Positions 6,916-11,623 of a stretch of DNA of 11,623 bases are shown here, in pieces. Origin of the DNA: Candidatus Brevefilum sp. Lineage in GTDB: Bacteria > Chloroflexota > Anaerolineae > Anaerolineales > Anaerolineaceae. The first letter of the stretch is position 1. The number at the start of each line of letters is the position of its first letter. Below the pieces are notes generated by a model. It saw only the letters and a program-made list of their open reading frames with translations. It was not told the origin of the DNA and did no database searches. A program made the position numbers and the translations under genes. The DNA is taken from positions 1-11,623 of the forward strand of contig SKPR01000188.1 of the NCBI GenBank assembly GCA_007119455.1, given 5' to 3'.

Positions 6916-8037
6916 TCACAATTCCCGCTCATATAAGCGGTGTGTTTTGTGGAATTTGATATTAACATTTTCAACTTCGAGGAGGATGTTGATATTCTCT
7001 TCTCGCATTTGGAGCATTTCGGCATAATCATATTGATCAAAATCCATCACGCTTTTGTAGATCTCGTTGAAGAGCACGGCCGTTCCGCCCAGGCGCTGGT
7101 ATTCCTCGAGAATCCCGATCCCGTTGAGGTTGATCCAGTTGGTGCGCCGTGCCTCCAGCATAATCTGTAGCCAGCCGAGGGGGAATAGCCGTCCATTGAT
7201 GCGTTTCAGTGCATTTCCGACATCCGGATAGGCGAGCATCCATCCGACAGCTTTCCCATCTTTATAGATTAATTTGATCAGTCTAGGGTCGGCAATCCAT
7301 AGAAGTTGCCCGACCATATTGTCCATGTCTTCATCGGTTAATGGGGGGTTGCCTGCTGGGGCAGCCAGGGATTCATTGTATAGCATCTTAAAATCATTGA
7401 TCACTTTTTTCAACTCAGATTTTGTTTTCAGCATCGGGGCATGAAACCCCATCCGCTTTTCAACAAGACGAGCCGCTTTGAGGATCTTCTCCGGAAACTC
7501 AATCGACCGGTCAATCCAGCCTGTATAGATGTCTTTCGTTTTGGTGAAACCTAACGCTTCAACCAGTTGAGGGTAGTAATCCGGGTTATAAGGTTGGCCA
7601 AAGGCAGGCTGGTGTTCAAAGCCTTTCACCAGCATCCCAAAACCATCGAGGACGGTAAACCCCTTGGGCCCCATGATGTGCGTCAGTCCCTGACTTTCGG
7701 CCCAGGAGAAACCCTTTTCAAATAGTGATCTGGCTACCTGGTTATCATTAATCACTTCAAAGTAATAAAAAAAAGCAGTTTTTGTGTTGTGAAACTCGTT
7801 ATAACGATGGTTGTTGGCCACTGCAAGCCTTCCGATGATCTGGTCGTCGTCATTGTGGGCCAGGAAAAAGGCTGCTTTGCCATAGTCGTAGAAGGGATAA
7901 TTCGGTTTGAATATTTTCCGCATGTCAATTTTTAAAGGCGGGATCCAGTTCGGGTCCTGCTGGTATAACTTGAAAGGGAAATTAATAAATGCGTTTCGGT
8001 TGCGTCGGTCATTGGGGAACAATTGTGTGATTCTCAT
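6916..8037 (-). CDS. YghO-like GNAT-superfamily acyltransferase (candidate bacterial ceramide-synthase relative)
   Basis: This 373-aa protein shows the pattern of the widespread YghO-like family. Near the N-terminus is 'FPFKLYQQDPNWIPPL' (20-35), then 'FLAHNDDDQIIGRLAVANN' (58-76), then 'GPKGFTVLDGFGMLVKGF' (123-140) with 'PYNPDYYPQLVEALGF' (149-164). The C-terminal GNAT domain includes the acyl-CoA-binding turn region 'GIGILEEYQRLGGTAVLFN' (306-324) and ends 'KTHRLYEREL' as family members do. These are cytosolic acyl-CoA N-acyltransferases, mostly uncharacterised. To my knowledge the bacterial ceramide synthase described in Caulobacter is a GNAT protein of this general type. The nearby serine-palmitoyltransferase-like gene makes a sphingoid-base acyltransferase role attractive but unproven. 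It has its own promoter (8076-8104) and AAGGG about 10 nt before the ATG. A terminator separates it from the next gene upstream, so it is probably monocistronic. Confidence 0.85.
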   Translation of the reverse strand: MRITQLFPNDRRNRNAFINFPFKLYQQDPNWIPPLKIDMRKIFKPNYPFYDYGKAAFFLAHNDDDQIIGRLAVANNHRYNEFHNTKTAFFYYFEVINDNQVARSLFEKGFSWAESQGLTHIMGPKGFTVLDGFGMLVKGFEHQPAFGQPYNPDYYPQLVEALGFTKTKDIYTGWIDRSIEFPEKILKAARLVEKRMGFHAPMLKTKSELKKVINDFKMLYNESLAAPAGNPPLTDEDMDNMVGQLLWIADPRLIKLIYKDGKAVGWMLAYPDVGNALKRINGRLFPLGWLQIMLEARRTNWINLNGIGILEEYQRLGGTAVLFNEIYKSVMDFDQYDYAEMLQMREENINILLEVENVNIKFHKTHRLYEREL

Positions 8038-8075
8038 TGTGGCAGCCCTTCGTGTTCAGAAACAAGATTTCAACT

Positions 8076-8104
8076 AATATAGACGAAGTTCAGGTTTTGG
8101 GCAA
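8076..8104 (-). promoter_or_regulatory. Predicted sigma70-like promoter of the GNAT gene
   Basis: On the minus strand, TTGCCC (8104-8099) and TATATT (8081-8076) are separated by exactly 17 nt. Transcription would begin near 8069, about 32 nt before the ATG at 8037. It lies just past the terminator of the neighbouring lipoprotein gene, which supports an independent transcription unit. Confidence 0.6.
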
Positions 8105-8112
8105 GGGTGTTA

Positions 8113-8142
8113 ACAAAAAAGATCTGGCTTTGGCCAGATCTT
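8113..8142 (-). terminator. Rho-independent terminator of the 8171-9019 lipoprotein gene
   Basis: AAGATCTGGC (8119-8128) and GCCAGATCTT (8133-8142) form a perfect 10-bp stem with a 4-nt loop. Read on the minus strand, the stem runs into TTTTTTG, a classic intrinsic terminator, 28 nt past the lipoprotein stop codon. On the plus strand the stem is followed by A-rich sequence, so it acts in one direction. Confidence 0.88.
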
Positions 8143-8170
8143 ACGGAAAAAAAACACGTGAGGTTGATGA

Positions 8171-9019
8171 TCAGGGAACGTTCCAATAGCGCAATTGGTC
8201 AACCCGCACTGTTAATCCTGGCGTGTTGGCAAATGCAATCAGGAAACCCGTGTAACCCGGGCCAGGCAAGATTGTATCTGTTGCGGTGCCAACCTCTTCT
8301 CCATTGATATAGAAGGTGAAGGAAGAACCTTGCATCCAGATCCCAATCCGGTTAGTAGCGCCGGGTTCTTCGTTCAATGGTTCTGCTGAGCGGTAACCAA
8401 CAATTTCTGTGATGACGACATTCTCCGCCATCCGGAAAAATCCCCACCTGCCGTCACAGGTGATAGCCATGAAATAGAATTCCTGGGCATCTGGTCCAGC
8501 CCGGACAACCAAACCAAACCGATCCAGCCCGCTGCATTGCGTCCTTTCTATGATCGCTTCTACATAAGCACTCTGCAGCAGCGGACTTGATACCCACCAG
8601 TTATGCCAGTTGGCATTGGCTCGTGCAGTCAGGTTGAGGTACCCACCTGAGGTTTCAAAAAGCGCCTGTTGCGTTTCAAAATCCCAGGGGCTGGTATCAC
8701 CGGGGAAATCATACACCCAGGCCGGAGGTCCCAGGAATTGCGCCGGATCATCCGGCTCTTCTGTAGGTGTCGGGGTCTCTGTAGGTGTGGGTGTTGGGGT
8801 CTCTTCCTCGACGGGTTCAGTCGGTGTTGGGGATGGGGCGACTGTTTCTGTCGGGGTTGGTTCTACAATCTCTTCTTCGTAAATTGCCGTTTCTGTCAAA
8901 ATCATGCTGACTTCCGTGGCGATCATATCTTCAGTTGGCGCTTCTTCTGCAAAGAGATTGCAACTTGACAATAAGAGAAGGAGGAACAAAACAACAAGAA
9001 ATTTGGTTATTGTTTTCAT
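8171..9019 (-). CDS. Lipoprotein with Pro/Thr/Glu linker and beta-rich C-terminal domain (paralogue of 10452-11360)
   Basis: This 282-aa protein starts with a lipoprotein signal (MKTITK, hydrophobic core, lipobox LSSC with Cys20), so it should be membrane-anchored outside the cytoplasm. After the Cys comes 'ATEVSMILTETA' (34-45), a motif shared with its paralogue. Residues 50-90 form a Pro-Thr-Glu-rich flexible linker. The C-terminal about 180 residues are rich in aromatic and strand-forming residues, including 'GGYLNLTA', 'FGLVVRAG' and 'FTFYINGEEVG', and end 'VDQLRYWNVP'. This resembles a laminin-G/DUF1080-like jelly roll, which often binds carbohydrate. C162 and C188 ('AITCDG') are conserved with the paralogue and could form a disulfide. 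AGGAG precedes the ATG, a good promoter lies at 9058-9086, and a terminator follows. Function unknown. Confidence 0.9.
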   Translation of the reverse strand: MKTITKFLVVLFLLLLLSSCNLFAEEAPTEDMIATEVSMILTETAIYEEEIVEPTPTETVAPSPTPTEPVEEETPTPTPTETPTPTEEPDDPAQFLGPPAWVYDFPGDTSPWDFETQQALFETSGGYLNLTARANANWHNWWVSSPLLQSAYVEAIIERTQCSGLDRFGLVVRAGPDAQEFYFMAITCDGRWGFFRMAENVVITEIVGYRSAEPLNEEPGATNRIGIWMQGSSFTFYINGEEVGTATDTILPGPGYTGFLIAFANTPGLTVRVDQLRYWNVP

Positions 9020-9057
9020 AATTGACTCCTGGTTTTGGAATTTTATCTTGTATTTCC

Positions 9058-9086
9058 ATTATAAGGATTTTCAGAACCGAACGCAA
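9058..9086 (-). promoter_or_regulatory. Predicted sigma70-like promoter of the 8171-9019 lipoprotein gene
   Basis: On the minus strand, TTGCGT (9086-9081) and a consensus TATAAT (9063-9058) are separated by exactly 17 nt. Transcription would begin near 9051, leaving a leader of about 32 nt with AGGAGT close to the ATG at 9019. It is one of two back-to-back promoters in this 182-bp divergent spacer. Confidence 0.72.
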
Positions 9087-9134
9087 CTTTGAATCTGGGG
9101 TAAGGTTAATATGATCAATACTGAATTATCTTCT

Positions 9135-9165
9135 TTGTTAATTGGGTAATAAATTAATGTATAAT
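9135..9165 (+). promoter_or_regulatory. Predicted promoter of the serine-palmitoyltransferase-like gene
   Basis: A consensus TATAAT (9160-9165) follows TTGTTA (9135-9140) at 19 nt, slightly longer than ideal. Transcription would begin near 9172, about 30 nt before the GTG at 9202. The ribosome site is in AGGACAGGA (9191-9199). Confidence 0.6.
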
Positions 9166-9201
9166 CACTGAGAACGCTTCATCATAAAAAAGGACAGGAT
9201 T

Positions 9202-10380
9202 GTGGATATTTTTGAAAAATGTTATCAATACTCCATTGTGAAAGACGCCAAAGAAACCGGAATTTATCCCTATTTTATTCCCCTGGATGAAAATGAGGGT
9301 ACCGAGGTGACTTATAATGGCCGTCGTGTGATCATGTGCGGGTCGAATAATTACCTCGGGTTGACAACCCATCCTAAAGTTCGCCAGGCAGCCATTGATG
9401 CAATTGAACGCTATGGCACCAGCTGCACCGGCTCTCGTTTTTTGAATGGAAATATGACTCTGCACGAGAGGCTTGAATCTGAATTGGCTGACTGGGTTGG
9501 CAAAGAAGCCGCTCTGGTCTTTTCGACCGGCATGCAGGTGAACCTGGGCACGATCAGCGCCCTGGTGGGGCGAGACCAGATCGTTATTCTCGATAAAGAA
9601 AACCATGCGAGCATCGTGGATGGGGCATTCCTCAGTGGCGGTAAGATCGAGCGTTATCGTCATAACGACATGGATCATCTAAAACGGGTGCTTAAAAGCC
9701 TTCCAGAGGATAAGGGCAAACTGCTGGTCGTCGATGGCTTGTTCAGCATGGAAGGTGACGTTGCCCCACTGCCGGAATTGGTCCCATTATGTAAGGAATA
9801 TGGTGTCCGGTTGATGGTGGATGATGCTCACGCAACAGGTGTATTAGGGGGCGGACGGGGGACTGCCGCTCATTTTGGTATGACCGATGATGTGGACTTA
9901 ATCATGTCCACCTTCAGTAAGTCCTTTGCTTCCTTGGGTGGATTTATCGCTGGAGAGAAAGATGTTGTTGAATACATTAAACATAATGCCCGGACACTGA
10001 TCTTCAGCGCCAGCATACCGCCCTCAAATTCTGCTGCAGCCCTGGCTGCTCTGGAAGTCATGCGTACAGAACCTGAGCGGATTGAGCGGGTGAACCAGAT
10101 TGCCGATACAATGCGAGAAGAATACCAGAAATTGGGCTTCAATACCGGGGATTCATCCACACCAGTCATTCCGATCATCATCGGTGATGATGAACTGACT
10201 TTTCTGACCTGGAAGTTGCTCTTCGAAAGTGGTGTGTTTGTCAACCCGGTCATCTCGCCGGCGGTATCACCGGGACATCAATTGCTGCGTACGAGTTATA
10301 TGGCCACCCACACCGATGAGCAGCTTGAACAGGTGATTGGCATCTTCAAGCAGGTAGGTGAAGAGCTGGGACTGATCTAA
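9202..10380 (+). CDS. PLP-dependent alpha-oxoamine synthase, serine palmitoyltransferase-like
   Basis: This 392-aa protein is full length for the alpha-oxoamine synthases (serine palmitoyltransferase, glycine C-acetyltransferase, BioF), which condense an amino acid with an acyl-CoA and release CO2. PLP-site residues are H135 in 'ENHAS', D207 and H210 in 'VDDAH', and the Schiff-base lysine K240 in 'STFSKS'. R363 in 'RTS' is placed to bind the substrate carboxylate. The blocks 'CTGSRFLNG' (75-83), 'ALVFSTGMQVNLGTISAL' (104-121), 'RYRHND' (151-156), 'TFSKSFASLGGF' (237-248) and 'FSASIPPS' (268-275) match bacterial serine palmitoyltransferases better than glycine C-acetyltransferase, which has 'GTLGKALGG' at the lysine. 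Expected product is 3-ketosphinganine, the first sphingolipid intermediate. The GTG start is supported by AGGA at 9191 and by lack of a better start. It is a single-gene unit with its own promoter and terminator. A CqsA-like or other ketone synthase role is the main alternative. Confidence 0.85.
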   Translation: MDIFEKCYQYSIVKDAKETGIYPYFIPLDENEGTEVTYNGRRVIMCGSNNYLGLTTHPKVRQAAIDAIERYGTSCTGSRFLNGNMTLHERLESELADWVGKEAALVFSTGMQVNLGTISALVGRDQIVILDKENHASIVDGAFLSGGKIERYRHNDMDHLKRVLKSLPEDKGKLLVVDGLFSMEGDVAPLPELVPLCKEYGVRLMVDDAHATGVLGGGRGTAAHFGMTDDVDLIMSTFSKSFASLGGFIAGEKDVVEYIKHNARTLIFSASIPPSNSAAALAALEVMRTEPERIERVNQIADTMREEYQKLGFNTGDSSTPVIPIIIGDDELTFLTWKLLFESGVFVNPVISPAVSPGHQLLRTSYMATHTDEQLEQVIGIFKQVGEELGLI

Positions 10381-10400
10381 TCATATTAAGAATAAAAGAA

Positions 10401-10431
10401 AACAGCGATCAGTGTCGATCGCTGTTTTTTT
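10401..10431. terminator. Bidirectional Rho-independent terminator between convergent genes
   Basis: AACAGCGATC (10401-10410) and GATCGCTGTT (10417-10426) form a perfect 10-bp stem with a 6-nt loop, followed on the plus strand by a run of seven T (10425-10431). Read on the minus strand the stem is followed by TTTTCTTTTATTC. It therefore serves the plus-strand synthase gene and also the convergent lipoprotein gene, in whose case it lies just past the stop. Confidence 0.92.
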
Positions 10432-10451
10432 ATTAACGTAAGCTGGATGTT

Positions 10452-11360
10452 TCAGGGGAGTTCCCAATACCGGATTTGGTCCACCCAAACAGTTAGATTG
10501 TCGACATTGCCGCCACCCACAATAATGCCGAATTTTCCTTCAAGGTGAGTTGAGTCGGTTACTTCGTTAACCTTTTCGCCGTTGATGTAAAGTGCCAGAC
10601 CCGCACCCCTGGCCATGACGCCCAGTTTATTGGTGGCATTTTCTCCTTTGAGGATTGCCTCATGGGCAGTCCAGCTGATGGGAAAGTGCATGACCTGTGC
10701 AGTACCATCCCAGCGGCGCAAACTATAACGTCCATCACATGTGATCGCAAATAGGTAGCCCTTATTGGCGCCAGAATCAGCTGGCACACGGAACATCAGC
10801 CCATAATGATCACTGCCTTCGCATTCAGGGGTTTTAAGTGTGGCTTCAAGGTAAAAATCTTCGACGACTGGCCACGATACACGCCAGCCTGAAACGTTTT
10901 TAAGTGCTGTCAACTTTAAATAGCCATCTTCAAATTTGATTGCCGTGAAGCCCGCAGGATCTGTTCCAGTGGGCCAGTTATCGCCGGTGGTCATGTTATC
11001 GACCCAGTCTGCCGCCCCCAAATCTGCAACCGGGTCCGTATCCGCCAGTGTGGCTGTGGGTGTCGGCGTGAGAACCTCGGCAGGTTCAGGGGTAGGTGTT
11101 GGTTCTGCCGGTTCAGGGGTCTCGGTTGGTTCAGGTTCTGGATCAACGACTTCTGTGTTGGTCGGTTCAGGCTCCACCATGGTGGGGGTGAGTGTTGGTG
11201 AAGGCTCAACCTGGACAGGTGTCCCTGTCAGAATTTTTGCGATCTCGGTGGCCATGGCATCTTCCTCGTCTTCAACCAGTGAGTCGTCAAAGCCAGGAAA
11301 ATGACAGCTGGATATGATAAATGCCATTACGATCAGCAAGATTATGGATATTTTCTTCAT
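10452..11360 (-). CDS. Lipoprotein with Pro/Thr/Glu linker and beta-rich C-terminal domain (paralogue of 8171-9019)
   Basis: This 302-aa protein has a lipoprotein signal with lipobox IISSC (Cys19), followed by an acidic stretch and 'MATEIAKILTGTP' (36-48), which parallels 'IATEVSMILTETA' in the other lipoprotein. Residues 50-105 are a Pro/Thr/Glu linker. The C-terminal domain aligns with the paralogue through 'GYLKLTAL', 'HYGLMFRV', 'FAITCDGRYSLRRW', 'LALYINGEKV' and the identical type of ending, 'VDQIRYWELP' against 'VDQLRYWNVP'. C180 and C208 match the paralogue's cysteine pair. It is expected to be anchored on the outer face of the membrane with a jelly-roll domain held out by the linker. 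The ligand is unknown. GGAAGG lies about 6 nt before the ATG, and a TATAAT (11405-11400, minus) gives a possible -10 without a convincing -35. It is convergent with the synthase gene. Confidence 0.9.
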   Translation of the reverse strand: MKKISIILLIVMAFIISSCHFPGFDDSLVEDEEDAMATEIAKILTGTPVQVEPSPTLTPTMVEPEPTNTEVVDPEPEPTETPEPAEPTPTPEPAEVLTPTPTATLADTDPVADLGAADWVDNMTTGDNWPTGTDPAGFTAIKFEDGYLKLTALKNVSGWRVSWPVVEDFYLEATLKTPECEGSDHYGLMFRVPADSGANKGYLFAITCDGRYSLRRWDGTAQVMHFPISWTAHEAILKGENATNKLGVMARGAGLALYINGEKVNEVTDSTHLEGKFGIIVGGGNVDNLTVWVDQIRYWELP

Positions 11361-11524
11361 TTTTTGCCTTCCGTTTCGTATTATGATAAATGGTTCATTA
11401 TTATAGACGATAATCGGGTAGAAATTGTTCCTTCTAGGTCGGAAGAATCAAGTAACAGTGTCTTCAAGGGATTCGGTGCAAGTATTTGACCAGTTTAGAT
11501 GAATGAGATTGAGCAGTTTGCCAA

Positions 11525-11623
11525 ATGAAAGACGATTATTTTAATACTGATCAGGCAGTTCTGCGGCTGAAGGCTGGGGCCTATAGTCCTTTGTATGCTG
11601 AGTGTTTACAATATTATTATCAA
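11525..11623 (+). CDS. Start of an unidentified ORF (partial, cut by window edge)
   Basis: From the ATG at 11525 the plus-strand frame is open to the edge (33 codons, beginning MKDDYFNTDQAVLRLKAGAY). I do not recognise a family. The upstream sequence has no clear Shine-Dalgarno sequence. A 9-codon mini-ORF (ATG at 11499, stop TGA at 11526-11528) overlaps this start as ATGA and could couple to it, but may be chance. A TTGACC at 11486-11491 is a possible -35 without a good -10. It could be a real gene start or a random open stretch. Confidence 0.4.
   Translation, partial: MKDDYFNTDQAVLRLKAGAYSPLYAECLQYYYQ

Noticed and set aside
8610..8968. Plus-strand reading frames with Val-Gly-Val-Gly or Cys/Arg/Gly-rich repeats
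   Set aside because: They are the complement of the Pro/Thr linker codons of the minus-strand lipoprotein; repetitive composition and no ribosome site.
9154..9678. 174-codon minus-strand frame antisense to the serine-palmitoyltransferase-like gene
   Set aside because: The plus-strand frame has a full set of PLP-enzyme motifs; the antisense frame has no recognisable domain or start signal.
10936..11304. 122-codon plus-strand frame rich in Ser/Gly/Val
   Set aside because: It is antisense to the Pro/Thr linker of the second lipoprotein and has low-complexity composition only.

Overview
The window looks like a chromosomal segment of an uncultured or little-studied Chloroflexota bacterium of the Anaerolineae type. 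This is inferred from three lipoproteins with a cysteine lipobox, two of which have long Pro-Thr-Glu linkers ('PTPTPTETPTPT' style), from moderate GC with AT-rich spacers, and from recognisable sigma70-like promoters. No rRNA, tRNA, CRISPR array or insertion sequence was seen, and nothing looks recently transferred.

Left part (1-6607, all on the minus strand, read right to left). A full-length FadR-type regulator (acyl-CoA-responsive family, 5882-6607) is followed at 21 bp by an alkyl-DHAP-synthase-like FAD enzyme (4262-5860), then at 19 bp by a GlpD-type glycerol-3-phosphate dehydrogenase (2665-4242). After a 199-bp gap comes an FGGY-family sugar/polyol kinase (918-2465), then a small VOC-fold protein (467-838). 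The VOC stop overlaps by ATGA the start of a lipoprotein cut by the window edge, whose visible part resembles the N-terminus of M1 metallopeptidases. A near-perfect FadR-type operator (TGGT-N3-ACCA) lies on the regulator's own start codon and overlaps a -10 box, so the regulator probably represses itself, and its mRNA may be leaderless.

Middle (6608-9019). A 308-bp spacer holds the regulator's promoter, a 14-bp tandem duplication and a strong GC palindrome. A YghO-like GNAT acyltransferase follows (6916-8037, minus) with its own promoter, then a strong terminator, then a Pro/Thr-rich lipoprotein (8171-9019, minus).

Right part (9020-11623). A divergent promoter region separates that lipoprotein from a plus-strand alpha-oxoamine synthase (9202-10380) that most resembles bacterial serine palmitoyltransferase. 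A bidirectional terminator follows, then a second, paralogous lipoprotein (10452-11360, minus). The start of an unidentified plus-strand ORF runs off the edge.

Taken together, the window concentrates candidate lipid-backbone enzymes: FadR control, an ether-lipid-type synthase and DHAP-producing GlpD on one side, and a serine-palmitoyltransferase-like enzyme near a GNAT of the family that I recall includes bacterial ceramide synthase on the other. The idea that this is a membrane-lipid remodelling locus (ether glycerolipid and/or sphingolipid) is an inference from family membership and gene order, not something the sequence proves.
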